Part shown: positions 42,500-51,026 of the stretch, piece after piece
Position numbering within the stretch: position 1 is the first letter of the stretch
How the letters are laid out: the number at the start of each line of letters is the position of its first letter
Assembly (NCBI RefSeq): GCF_014297285.1
Contig: NZ_JACOQI010000002.1
Coordinates: 1 to 64,000, forward strand
Source of the DNA: Dysosmobacter segnis
GTDB lineage: Bacteria; Bacillota; Clostridia; Oscillospirales; Oscillospiraceae
DNA length: 64,000 nucleotides
Direction of reading: 5' to 3'
Notes under the pieces: model-generated
Seen by the model: only the letters and a program-made list of their open reading frames with translations
Database searches by the model: none
What the model was told of the DNA's origin: nothing
Position numbers and translations under genes: made by a program

Positions 42500-42870
42500 C
42501 GGCTGGGGTAATGCCCCTCTCGCGCTCGGAGCCGCTCTGCCATTTCCCGCAGATTTCCTGCCTCATTGTAGGCGTCAAAAGAACAGCACTCCAGCCGCGT
42601 CCATCCGTCAACGACACTGATGTCCAGCTTCGCGCCAAACTCACCGGCTTTCCCGCTTTTCCCCGCACAATGGGCCGAACGAAGGGCTGGCTCACGCTGA
42701 CGATCCGGTCAGGTACGCTGTGGGTACGGTTATCGTACATGTACTTCTGCTGTTCATAGACGGTGCGGATCGTGTCTAAACGCTCCGCCTGGCGAGGGGG
42801 CAGATTTTTTCCGAGGGACAGTTTTCCATCGATGGCATTCAGGTCGCGCCGGAGGTAAGTCAGCTGCTTT
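42500..42870 (-). pseudogene. IS5-type transposase remnant
   Basis: On the minus strand, LKQLTYLRRDLNAIDGKL, then MYDNRTHSVPDRIVSVSQPF and RPIVRGKAGKPV match the middle of IS5/IS1182-like transposases. After KPV a one-base frameshift is needed to continue as EFGAKLDISVVDGWTRLE and further. Both ends are missing. Confidence 0.65.
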
Positions 42871-42889
42871 AAATTAATGGAGGATTTAT

Positions 42890-43516
42890 ATGAAAGAAGA
42901 TAGAACTGCGTTTTGGTTCCGAATAAGAGTTATTTTATCCACTCTTCTTGTACTCTTAGGTGCTGGTCTTTTTTTCGCAGGATATTATGGTTATGCCAAA
43001 AAATGGGGTATTCCTATTGAAGTGTCATTCTTTGGCTCTGGCGGGATGATTATTGCAGGATTTGCAATCCGCGCCACGCTCTTTCATTGTCCGTTTTGTG
43101 GGGCACATATTTATTTAAGAAATCCAGTATTATTGTACTTTTACTCTTGCCCAAGTTGTGGGCACAGCGTTGGTAAAGGAAAAGCCTCATATTTAAACAG
43201 AAGACTCTCAACAAATAGTGTTCACGAATCCAAACACTCAAACGTCGCGCATTATCGAAGAAAAGTCATAACTATTATTGCATTACTTATATCTTGGTTT
43301 ATTTGCGCCATATTGCTCTATATTTTTAACCTGTTTAACGGATATTGCGGAATATTATTAATCATAAGTTCTATTCCAATATTGCTCTCCGTTTGGACAT
43401 TACGTTGTCCCAAATGTGGCGCGTGGATAGCAAAGCAAACTCCTATATGGGAATTTCTTCACTACAATTGTAAAATATGTGGATTTTCTGCTGATGAAAG
43501 TGATAAGCGAGAATAA
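42890..43516 (+). CDS. Membrane protein with two zinc ribbons
   Basis: 208 residues from ATG 42890 with GGAGG upstream. Transmembrane helices lie near 14-32, 45-60, 122-140 and 147-168. Two CPFCG/CPSCG and CPKCG/CKICG pairs form zinc ribbons, one after each helix pair. The gene is AT-rich. The family is not recognised; such proteins may be sensors or effectors of the membrane. Confidence 0.7.
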   Translation: MKEDRTAFWFRIRVILSTLLVLLGAGLFFAGYYGYAKKWGIPIEVSFFGSGGMIIAGFAIRATLFHCPFCGAHIYLRNPVLLYFYSCPSCGHSVGKGKASYLNRRLSTNSVHESKHSNVAHYRRKVITIIALLISWFICAILLYIFNLFNGYCGILLIISSIPILLSVWTLRCPKCGAWIAKQTPIWEFLHYNCKICGFSADESDKRE

Positions 43517-43581
43517 TTGAAAGATGTACTTCTCCGTGCAGTTTATGACAAAGTCGAAAATACACTTTCTTTCTATCAAAC

Positions 43582-44193
43582 ATGGTCGGAAACTCCCGAC
43601 GAGGTCTCCGCCAACGCATGAAGCAGGCAGCCAAACACTGCACCGTGGTGATTAAATCCTTAATGACTACGCTCCCCTGTGTTGCAAATATACTCTTTCA
43701 GCAAAACGAGATGGGTGCTATTTTCCTGAATCCTGCGGCATTTGGCGAGTTGGTGGTAATTGTCCGCCATATTGAAGCAGAACCTGTTGTTGTCCAGTTC
43801 TGGGCTGAGATTCATCCGCGAATTGTGAATGTCTCCCGTGAGTTATATGCAGATGGTCATTGTTCGACCGCAGCAGAAAAGGCGGTCAAAGAAGTAGAAT
43901 CTCGTCTGCGCGAGAAGTTTTCAGAGTTAAAACCCGGCACAACAGTTCCCTCAAAGATTGGTGATGTGATTGGCGCACTCATAAGCGAAAATGGCGTTTT
44001 CAGGTTCTGCGACACATCTACTACCAGCGGCAGGGACTACCGACGTGGAATCCACTCTCTGTTTGAAGGAATCATGGCAGCCTATCGCAACCCTGCGGCT
44101 CATGCTAATCTTCAATATGAAAAACGTGAGGCTATGGAGCAAATCATGCTGGCAAGCCAGTTGATGTATGTGTTAGAAAAGCCTCAATTATAG
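43582..44193 (+). CDS. TIGR02391-family (Ymh) protein
   Basis: 203 residues; the start at 43582 lacks a good ribosome site, and ATG 43618 is an alternative. The C-terminal half (KAVKEVESRLREKFSEL, then HSLFEGIMAAYRNPAAHANLQY) matches TIGR02391, a small-protein family of mobile elements and abortive-infection loci. The N-terminal part is not recognised. Function unknown. Confidence 0.65.
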   Translation: MVGNSRRGLRQRMKQAAKHCTVVIKSLMTTLPCVANILFQQNEMGAIFLNPAAFGELVVIVRHIEAEPVVVQFWAEIHPRIVNVSRELYADGHCSTAAEKAVKEVESRLREKFSELKPGTTVPSKIGDVIGALISENGVFRFCDTSTTSGRDYRRGIHSLFEGIMAAYRNPAAHANLQYEKREAMEQIMLASQLMYVLEKPQL

Positions 44194-44199
44194 TGTAAC

Positions 44200-44236
44200 A
44201 GAATCGGTATCATGCTATTGACATGATGCCGATTCT
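44200..44236. terminator. Bidirectional terminator between convergent genes
   Basis: AGAATCGG-ATCATG pairs with CATGAT-CCGATTCT across ctattga. T and A tracts flank both sides. Confidence 0.7.
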
Positions 44237-44243
44237 ATTATAT

Positions 44244-45383
44244 TTACATATCCAACAATAATATTCTTGCCCGTTTCTGCACCTGCCGCTCCATCATCCG
44301 CAATCTTTTTTCGGGCAGGTTATAGCGTGAGTGCTTCTTGAACTTGAAGTTCAGCAGATGCCGCAGCTTCTCGCGCAGCTCCGGCGTCAGCACGGCCTTG
44401 GCTGTGCCGAGAAAATCATCGTACACGCTGGGGTAAAGCGTTTCGATATATTCCTCCAATGCGGCCTCGTCTGCCCAGGCATCCGTACCCGCAAAGTTAA
44501 AGAGGGAATTGCCGTGGTCGAACAGGGGAGCGGGGGAGACGATGGTATTCGTCCGGTTATCGACCATCACGCCGAAGTTTCCAAAATGCCGGTCCACATT
44601 GCAGATCACCGCATCGAACACCAGCATTTCGTTCAGTGCGTTGACAAACTCGACTCCCATCTTCTCGTAATATGTCCTGACAGCCCCCATGCCGCCCTTA
44701 GAAACGAGATGTCCGATCGGGAGGTAGGCATACGCCTTGTCGGTAAAAAGCTCGCAGGTGGAGCAGAGAACGCCTTTCCAACGGGATAAGCCGTAGGGGA
44801 TCGCGTGAACGCCCATGGCGGCGGCGATCTGCGCGGCGTAAAACTCAGAGTATGGCTCGTTGCCTGTGTTGGTCGCGCCCTCCGTGCCGCCCTTATAGAG
44901 ATACACCTTACCGCCGATGCGCCGCCAGCATTTGCGGAGCATTCCGTTGGTGGTAAACTCCGGGCTGGAGAGCAGGGAGGTGCGGACGTTGCTGCCATAA
45001 CCGGTAAAGGCAAGCTCGGCCAGAACATTGCTGAATGGGTTGTCGTAGAGATTTACCTTGCCGAAAGAAGCGGTGTCACCGTCCTCAACGACCCAATAGC
45101 AATCGTTAAGTGATAGTCCTTTACAAACACTGATAATACTGAGCGGTCGGTTGATAGTTAAGCCGCATTTTGCCAAAAGGCTATGGACGTAGGCGCGGTT
45201 TTTGGGAATCGTGCGGCGGCGCAGCCAACGGCTCAATCCATCCGGCGTAAGCGTCAGACCAAGCGGCAGAAATGCCGCTTTTTCTTCGTTTGTCCAAAGG
45301 ATTTGGATCTCCGGCTCACTGGTATCCGTTGTCGCGGAGAATTTAACCAACGGTTCATCGAACTGCTTTAAAATATAGTTCAT
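44244..45383 (-). CDS. HipA-like kinase
   Basis: 379 residues. It has a HipA-type kinase fold with a K-binding region (VYLYKGGTEG near 165-175), the catalytic loop CNVDRHFGNFGVM near 262-274 and a metal-binding LFDHGNSLF near 290. It starts 19 bases after the XRE-ATPase gene, on the same strand. HipA toxins phosphorylate aminoacyl-tRNA synthetases and stop growth. The N-terminal ~100 residues are not HipA-like. Confidence 0.82.
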   Translation of the reverse strand: MNYILKQFDEPLVKFSATTDTSEPEIQILWTNEEKAAFLPLGLTLTPDGLSRWLRRRTIPKNRAYVHSLLAKCGLTINRPLSIISVCKGLSLNDCYWVVEDGDTASFGKVNLYDNPFSNVLAELAFTGYGSNVRTSLLSSPEFTTNGMLRKCWRRIGGKVYLYKGGTEGATNTGNEPYSEFYAAQIAAAMGVHAIPYGLSRWKGVLCSTCELFTDKAYAYLPIGHLVSKGGMGAVRTYYEKMGVEFVNALNEMLVFDAVICNVDRHFGNFGVMVDNRTNTIVSPAPLFDHGNSLFNFAGTDAWADEAALEEYIETLYPSVYDDFLGTAKAVLTPELREKLRHLLNFKFKKHSRYNLPEKRLRMMERQVQKRARILLLDM

Positions 45384-45402
45384 GATAAATCCTCCTCAAA
45401 AG

Positions 45403-47142
45403 TTACTTCAGACCACACAGAAAATTTTCTACATTCAAATACTGAACATCCTCAGCAAACGTATCTTTTCCGCGATAAAGAACGAATTTACCGCTGATCG
45501 GGCCAAAGCGTTTTTCAACGATTTGGCATTTCTCTGCATCACGCAGATGAAGTGTCTGCTTTTCGTTGACCTCGGTGCTGTGCTTGATTTCATAGATGCG
45601 GCAATTTTTACTTGCTTTATCGTAAATCACCATGTCAAACTCGCCGCCAGCATCGAACTTGAATTTGAACGCTTCCATCGTACTGGGCGCGGTTTTGCGG
45701 ACTTCCAGCAGAACAATGTCCTCCAGCATCCGGCCCTTTACATCGTCCAGAATCTTTCCTGTGATATATGCCTTATCCGCTTCGGGGATCGATGCAAAAT
45801 AGGCATCCTGCATCAGGGAATAGACCAGCGCCTTTGCGATGGCATAGCGCATACCGGGCTGAGAAAAGACGATATGCTCTGCCTGCTTACCGCTTTCATA
45901 CCGTTCCGGACAGTTGACGATCAGATCCAGCATAAGCAGATACTTTTTCACCTTGTCGATATGCTCCTGCGTGATTGGAACGGTTGTTTCACTCTTTTCC
46001 TTGACCTCAATGATGGCCTTTAATCGCTCCAATATTTGCTTTTCATTGACATCATAGAGAACAGTTGCCCGTTCCGCAGGGAGATCATGTAAAAGCAGCT
46101 CCTTTGCGGAGCCAAAGTCATGGGACTTAAATTCGTCCTCCACCACGCGCAGCACAAACCGGTGGTTCATGTGCTGCACAATGCGGTTGATGACGTTGGT
46201 CAGTTCACCTTTTTCGTAAAGCTCCCGCAGTTGATTGAAGTATTCGCCGTAATGGTCGTTTTTCAGTGTATGCTGAATGTTGCGGCTGATGGCGGTATCA
46301 ATATACTTCCGTGTGCTTTCGTCGTCCCGAAACGCGACCTCGTCAAAGGCGGCATCCGGATCGTCAAAGCTCATATTTTCCATTTTCAGCGTTCCGCCGT
46401 ATTCAATATAAGAATCGACAGAACAGATGTTCAGGAGCCGCGCATACTCCCGAAAGGGAATAAAAGAGGTGTGGATCGTCACGCTTCTGTCGTACAGTTC
46501 ATCGCGGTTTGCCATAGCGAAGCTAAGAGAGTCCGTACCGGAAACAACGATTTTCATGCCCATCATGCTGAACACATCGGAAAGCACGGCAGCGGTGTCG
46601 ATGAAGTCATTCAGGAGCGTAATTTCATCAATAAACACATACCGATAGCCCAGTTCAAACAGAACTTTCAAGTCCTTTGTCAGCCGTGACATATCATCGG
46701 TGGTCTGCACCTTGATGTAGGCCGTTTTTTCTATGGGCAGATCGGAAAGCATTTGGAACAGAAGTGTTGTCTTTCCGGTTCGGCGGAGACCGTATAAAAT
46801 ACAGATCTTCCCATCATAGGAGCCGTTCACAAACTTCTGTAAGGTGCTGAAGCAGTCACGCTTACCGTACTTTGCCACGCTGTTTGCCAGCGCCTGCAAG
46901 CCCGTACCCGTGACAACATTCGTATAAAACTCAGGTATTTGCGAGGGGACAGCGGCTGTAACAACAGGCTGACCATAGATTTCCAACTTTTGATAAATCG
47001 CATGGTATCTGGCCGTGTTTGCTTTCGCGGCATCGTTTTCGTAATTCTGATAGTTGCGCGTGGACATACCGAGGTATTCCGCACATTGGGCCTGATTCAG
47101 CCCTTTTGAAATACGCAATTCTTTTAAGGTCACGCTCATCAC
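45403..47142 (-). CDS. XRE-HTH fused to AAA_14/DUF4143 ATPase
   Basis: 579 residues. An XRE HTH (residues 5-45, LNQAQCAEYLGMSTRNYQNYE) is followed by an AAA_14 ATPase with Walker A LYGLRRTGKTTL near 114-125 and Walker B YVFIDEITLL near 168. A DUF4143-like domain with PD-(D/E)XK-type DMVIYDKASKNCRIYEIKHS lies near 515-535. It is directly upstream of the HipA-like gene. The XRE domain could act as HipB, with the ATPase as sensor. I know no such fused HipB; the pairing is inference. Confidence 0.78.
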   Translation of the reverse strand: MMSVTLKELRISKGLNQAQCAEYLGMSTRNYQNYENDAAKANTARYHAIYQKLEIYGQPVVTAAVPSQIPEFYTNVVTGTGLQALANSVAKYGKRDCFSTLQKFVNGSYDGKICILYGLRRTGKTTLLFQMLSDLPIEKTAYIKVQTTDDMSRLTKDLKVLFELGYRYVFIDEITLLNDFIDTAAVLSDVFSMMGMKIVVSGTDSLSFAMANRDELYDRSVTIHTSFIPFREYARLLNICSVDSYIEYGGTLKMENMSFDDPDAAFDEVAFRDDESTRKYIDTAISRNIQHTLKNDHYGEYFNQLRELYEKGELTNVINRIVQHMNHRFVLRVVEDEFKSHDFGSAKELLLHDLPAERATVLYDVNEKQILERLKAIIEVKEKSETTVPITQEHIDKVKKYLLMLDLIVNCPERYESGKQAEHIVFSQPGMRYAIAKALVYSLMQDAYFASIPEADKAYITGKILDDVKGRMLEDIVLLEVRKTAPSTMEAFKFKFDAGGEFDMVIYDKASKNCRIYEIKHSTEVNEKQTLHLRDAEKCQIVEKRFGPISGKFVLYRGKDTFAEDVQYLNVENFLCGLK

Positions 47143-47215
47143 CTCGCCTTTATTATATCACAGTATACGCAAAGAACAAGAAAAATACGCAAACATTTCG
47201 TGTTTTCTTCGCCTA

Positions 47216-48166
47216 TTATTCGCCTTTCTTCTTTGGGAGCTGTGTAAGCGCATCTAATTCTTCATAGGTCAATTCGCCGTTCACGTAGCGGTTTCGTGCA
47301 TTCTCCGCTTGTGCTTTCCAGATTTGAAATGCGGCATCTGTGTAAATAGCCGGAGTACGGCGAACACGCATATCATAGGTTTTGATCCGCTGCCGGATGA
47401 GCTTTAAGCCATCATCGGCAGCGATTTTCTTTTCATGCTTCTCTTTGACTGCGAGTTCTTTGCAGCTTTTTCCGGTATCACCGACTGACCGATCACAATA
47501 AAGAGCTTTGGAAGAGAAAGGGATAAAGTAACGATGACAATATTCACACTTTTTCAATTCAATTCCTTGCTCGACCATCTCCAGCAGTTCTGTCAGCAGC
47601 GTCGCGCCCAAATCGTCCGAGCCCTCGATGCGGGCAAACCGGACGGACTTTGGTGGCGTCGAAATGCGGTCTGCCGCCAACACCGGATCAAAATTCTGCT
47701 CATCTACATACAGCTTTCGTTCTGCGCGCATCTTCAGGTCCAAACCGGCGATCGCTGTGGCAGCTTGAAAATCGCGGCTCATATAGAGCGCCAAACGCTG
47801 CTTGGCGCTCAACTTAGATCTGTCCGGCACGAGCGCGGCATCTGCAAAGGCGGAAAGTTCCTTTTGCAGTTTCTCAAAACCTTCCATGCGTTCATCAAGC
47901 ACGTCTGCCAGCTTTTCTTCAAAAAAGAGGGACTGCACAAAGCGTTCCCCGAAAGGATGGATCGCGCTCAGCGCATTTTTGATCTCGGTAATGGCTTGAT
48001 TTTCCATCATGGGCGTTGTTCGCACCAGTAATTTCGCCCGTAAAGAAGCAAAATCTGTGGACAAAAAGGCAATAAGGGTTGTCCCAAGACGATATTCCAC
48101 GGGCTTGAAATCCGTTTCTACATATTCCTTTTTTGGGCCAAAACTCAAGCAATACAAGGCTCTCAA
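47216..48166 (-). CDS. DUF6076 protein (element B)
   Basis: 316 residues from TTG 48166, chosen because GGAGG precedes it by 8 bases in the minus-strand reading; upstream in-frame starts have no such site. The C-terminal zinc-ribbon-like KKCEYCHRYFIPFSSKALYC is like that of the split DUF6076 gene at 1360/24021. Function unknown. It lies upstream of the XRE-ATPase gene on the same strand. Confidence 0.7.
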   Translation of the reverse strand: MRALYCLSFGPKKEYVETDFKPVEYRLGTTLIAFLSTDFASLRAKLLVRTTPMMENQAITEIKNALSAIHPFGERFVQSLFFEEKLADVLDERMEGFEKLQKELSAFADAALVPDRSKLSAKQRLALYMSRDFQAATAIAGLDLKMRAERKLYVDEQNFDPVLAADRISTPPKSVRFARIEGSDDLGATLLTELLEMVEQGIELKKCEYCHRYFIPFSSKALYCDRSVGDTGKSCKELAVKEKHEKKIAADDGLKLIRQRIKTYDMRVRRTPAIYTDAAFQIWKAQAENARNRYVNGELTYEELDALTQLPKKKGE

Positions 48167-48272
48167 GGCTTTTCCTCCATTCGTGGACACAGTCCTGCCG
48201 CGTGTGTGGTATATCATTTGTAACGCAATTAGTTTACCACATATTGAAATCTCCGTCAACGCTTGCTATCAT

Positions 48273-48315
48273 TTTTGTGGAAGTTGAAATTCAGCACAAA
48301 CGATCTTCCACAAAA
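48273..48315. repeat. 11-bp perfect inverted repeat
   Basis: TTTTGTGGAAG (48273-48283) and its complement CTTCCACAAAA (48305-48315), in the divergent intergenic region between the DUF6076 gene and the genes leading to the recombinase. A candidate operator. Confidence 0.5.
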
Positions 48316-48488
48316 TTGAATGACCGCCGGAGCGTTTCTCTTTCGGGGAAGCAGGCCATGACCGTCAATGACGCGAGCGTGCCAAGGAGCAGAAATCGAG
48401 TTTCCGTCAGGCAGGAAACCGCTTCCGGGAAAACGGCAAACAAGTTCACCGGTCTCTCCGCATAGTTTCAAGGAAAGGGGGGAGCAGG

Positions 48489-48674
48489 ATGGCAAGCAAA
48501 CCGGAGCTGCTGCATAATCAGGCGGCAGACGAGATCGGGCAGGACTTTCTTCTCGCATACCAGCGAGCCGTCCTGCTCGCCTTACAACAGCAAGGTATCC
48601 TCAATGAAACGCAGTTTAAAGACTGCGTACAGAAATTGGAGAAATATACACGAATGAATGGAGGAAATGAATAA
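48489..48674 (+). CDS. Small protein of recombinase operon (61 aa)
   Basis: ATG 48489 with AAGGGGGGAG upstream. The sequence is helical (KPELLHNQAADEIGQDFLLAYQ, then KDCVQKLEKYTRMNG). Small helical proteins of this type are commonly found directly upstream of serine recombinases in clostridial elements. The overlap of its stop with the next ATG (by 1 base) supports an operon. A directionality-factor role is possible. Confidence 0.55.
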   Translation: MASKPELLHNQAADEIGQDFLLAYQRAVLLALQQQGILNETQFKDCVQKLEKYTRMNGGNE

Positions 48675-49132
48675 TGTTAAAAGCAGCATTCTATCAGGTA
48701 GAACAGTGCCAAGAACCGCCAGAGGAAATCAGAGCAGAAATGCAGGAATTCGCCGCTGATGTTGGGTTGGGATTCCATGCGTTTTACATGGATTCTCCAA
48801 AGCCGTGGTATCTTTCCGAGCCCAGCAGCGTACTTCGGAAAATGGTGGAGGATGCGTCTGAACGAAAATTTGACATTCTGATTATCGAGCGGATGTCGGA
48901 TTTTACAAACTGTTGTATGGACGCACAGAAGGTGCTTCGGGCGATGAAAAAGCAAGGTGTCCGGATTTTTTACTGGAACGAACATATGCTTGAACTTGAT
49001 GAGTACACCGATGAACCGACTTCCCAACTGCAAACCCATCTCATTATAGAAAATATCGCTCGGCAGGAAGAACTTCGGAAAATGAAGAATATTTTACGTT
49101 GGCAATTTAGTTCTCACGAAGCAACACAGTGA
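48674..49132 (+). CDS. Resolvase-fold protein lacking the catalytic serine
   Basis: 152 residues. The segment DILIIERMSDFTNCCMDAQKVLRAMKKQGVRIFYW follows the central strands and helix of the serine-recombinase catalytic domain, but the N-terminal Y-x-R-x-S is replaced by AAFYQVEQC. No DNA-binding domain is present. It could be a regulatory or directionality partner for the active recombinase 107 bases downstream. The frame may be a decayed recombinase copy. Confidence 0.55.
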   Translation: MLKAAFYQVEQCQEPPEEIRAEMQEFAADVGLGFHAFYMDSPKPWYLSEPSSVLRKMVEDASERKFDILIIERMSDFTNCCMDAQKVLRAMKKQGVRIFYWNEHMLELDEYTDEPTSQLQTHLIIENIARQEELRKMKNILRWQFSSHEATQ

Positions 49133-49239
49133 AATATCTTTTGCAATCAATAAGCTGTAAAGCAATAGTGCCTTTCAGTATCCGCACAGTTGCAAAGGCA
49201 TGTGATTCGCCGTATGATACCCGCAAAGGAGGCGGTTTT

Positions 49240-50877
49240 ATGTTACAAGTAGCGGCGTACTGCCGCGTATCCACGGATAAGGAAGATCAGGCGAACTCGT
49301 TTGAGGCCCAACAGCGATATTTCCGTGATTACATTGAGCGTCAGCCGGATTGGGAGTTGCAAGGCATCTATGCCGACGAGGGCATCTCCGGCACGTCCAC
49401 CCGCAAGCGCGTGGAGTTCAATAAAATGCTCCACGCGGCGGAGCTGGGGCAGATCGACCTGATCGTGACCAAGGAGGTCAGCCGTTTCACCCGCAACACG
49501 GTGGACGCCCTGCAAATCACCCGTGACCTGCGTCGGCGGGGCGTAGGCGTGCTGTTTCTCAATGACAGCCTGGATACCCGCACCAACGATGGGGAGCTTC
49601 GATTGACAATCATGAGTTCCGTCGCGCAGGATGAGAGTCGCAAGACCTCTGAACGCTCCAAATGGGGACAGATGCGCAGCATGGAGAAGGGCGTCGTTTT
49701 TGGCGGCTCGCTGCTGGGGTATGACGTGATCGGCGGTAAAATGACCGTCAACCCGGAGGGTGCAGAAGTTGTCCGGCTCATCTTCCATAAGTACCTGCAA
49801 GAGCGCAAAGGGTGCAGCACCATCGCGCGGGAACTGCGGGAGGCCGGTATCCTCAGCAGCAAGGGCAACTGCCTTTGGTCGTCTGCCACCGTGACAAAGA
49901 TCCTGAAAAATGAAAAATACTGCGGCGACCTGATCCAGAAAAAGACCTACACGCCGGACTTTCTGACCCATGAAAAGAAGTACAACCACGGCAAGGAGCC
50001 GCTGGTAGCGCTGAAAGACCACCATGAGGCCATCATCGACCGGGAAACGTGGCAGGCGGTGCAACGGGAGCTATCCCGCCGCAACCGCGCAACGGGCTGC
50101 GGCGGACATGGCAACCGCTATCCGCTCTCCGGCAAAATTCGCTGCGGTGAGTGCGGCAAGAGCTTCTCCCACCGCACCAAAAAGCGGCAGGACGGCAGCT
50201 CCTATTATCGCTGGTGCTGCTTCACCGCCACCAACGAGGGCCTGCGGCGCACAGACGGCGCGGGAAATACCATCGGATGCAGCGTCGGGCGGCAGATCCG
50301 GGATGACATTGCCATGGACCTTCTGCGGCGCTCGGTGAACGACGTGACGCTGGATAAGAAAGCGATCATATCGAATCTCGCCCGCATTGTGGAAAGCGTT
50401 CTGACGTCCGGTGAGGACAGCGGCGAGCAGGAGCTGCGGCGGCTGGAACTGGAGCTTGAAAAGCTACAAGCCCGCAATGACACCATCCATGACCGCTTTT
50501 TCGATGAGAGCATCACCAAGGCTGACTATCAGCGCGCCAAAGCCCGCTGTGAAAGTGAAATGAACCGGGTGCAGGAGAAAATTGCCGCGATCAAACAGCG
50601 GCAGACGCTGAACACCGACACGCAGACCCTAAAGCCGGACATTCGCACCGCCATCACGGGCATCGTCAGCGGGCGCACGGCAGACGATGATTTTTACGGT
50701 CATCTCCTCCAACAGATGACCGTGTACCGGGACGGCAGGGTAGAGGTGGCGCTCAAGCTGCTGCCTGCCAAGTGGACATATGTACTGGATGGATTGGAAA
50801 AATACCGCGCCAAAATTGGGGGCCATGACGCTTCCTCTGTGCCGATGTCGGTCAGCAGGCCCTTCAGCTCCGGATAG
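49240..50877 (+). CDS. Large serine recombinase of element B
   Basis: 545 residues as integrated, from ATG 49240 behind AAAGGAGG. Catalytic Ser11 in AAYCRVST, TKEVSRFTRN near 77, recombinase domain, zinc ribbon (CGECGKSF...CCF) near 305-330 and a coiled coil near 390-450. The last 10 residues (MSVSRPFSSG) and the stop come from cotJC DNA beyond the attR core at 50832-50844. In the circle, the frame would continue into 30255-30455 for a total of about 601 residues. Confidence 0.93.
   Translation: MLQVAAYCRVSTDKEDQANSFEAQQRYFRDYIERQPDWELQGIYADEGISGTSTRKRVEFNKMLHAAELGQIDLIVTKEVSRFTRNTVDALQITRDLRRRGVGVLFLNDSLDTRTNDGELRLTIMSSVAQDESRKTSERSKWGQMRSMEKGVVFGGSLLGYDVIGGKMTVNPEGAEVVRLIFHKYLQERKGCSTIARELREAGILSSKGNCLWSSATVTKILKNEKYCGDLIQKKTYTPDFLTHEKKYNHGKEPLVALKDHHEAIIDRETWQAVQRELSRRNRATGCGGHGNRYPLSGKIRCGECGKSFSHRTKKRQDGSSYYRWCCFTATNEGLRRTDGAGNTIGCSVGRQIRDDIAMDLLRRSVNDVTLDKKAIISNLARIVESVLTSGEDSGEQELRRLELELEKLQARNDTIHDRFFDESITKADYQRAKARCESEMNRVQEKIAAIKQRQTLNTDTQTLKPDIRTAITGIVSGRTADDDFYGHLLQQMTVYRDGRVEVALKLLPAKWTYVLDGLEKYRAKIGGHDASSVPMSVSRPFSSG
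50832..50844. repeat. attR core of element B
   Basis: TTCCTCTGTGCCG, identical to 30242-30254. The same bases are in the recombinase frame (SSVP) and on the other strand in cotJC (GTEE). Confidence 0.9.
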
Positions 50878-51026
50878 GGCATGGAGTAGCGCTGGGAAAG
50901 GTAGCGCAGGGACGCGCCCAGCTCGCCGTCGGGACCGCCGTACTGGCTGATGATCACCGCCGCCAGCTTGGGGTTGGGTGTGGCGACCTTCACCGGATAT
51001 TGCAGCTTTTTCTCATAAACAAACAT
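50832..51026 (-). pseudogene. cotJC: cotJC (manganese catalase) 5' half
   Basis: ATG 51026 (overlapping the cotJAB stop by 1 base, AGGAGG upstream) begins FVYEKKLQYPVKVATPNPKL and goes on to GGPDGELGASLRYLSQRY and LLTDIGTEE, where the element B core interrupts it. The 3' half is at 29894-30254. The Glu ligands of the metal site are on this side and the LGH part on the other, so the host cannot make CotJC while element B is inserted. Confidence 0.92.

Larger units (their letters stand above)
30242..50844. mobile_element. Element B: 20.6-kb integrated defence island
   Basis: The island carries its own large serine recombinase at the right end, ParB, a truncated RepA, MobC-type proteins but no relaxase or type IV secretion, and a dense set of defence and toxin-antitoxin genes. 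The 13-bp direct repeat, together with exact in-frame restoration of cotJC, defines both ends. It is probably mobilised in trans. Confidence 0.92.
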
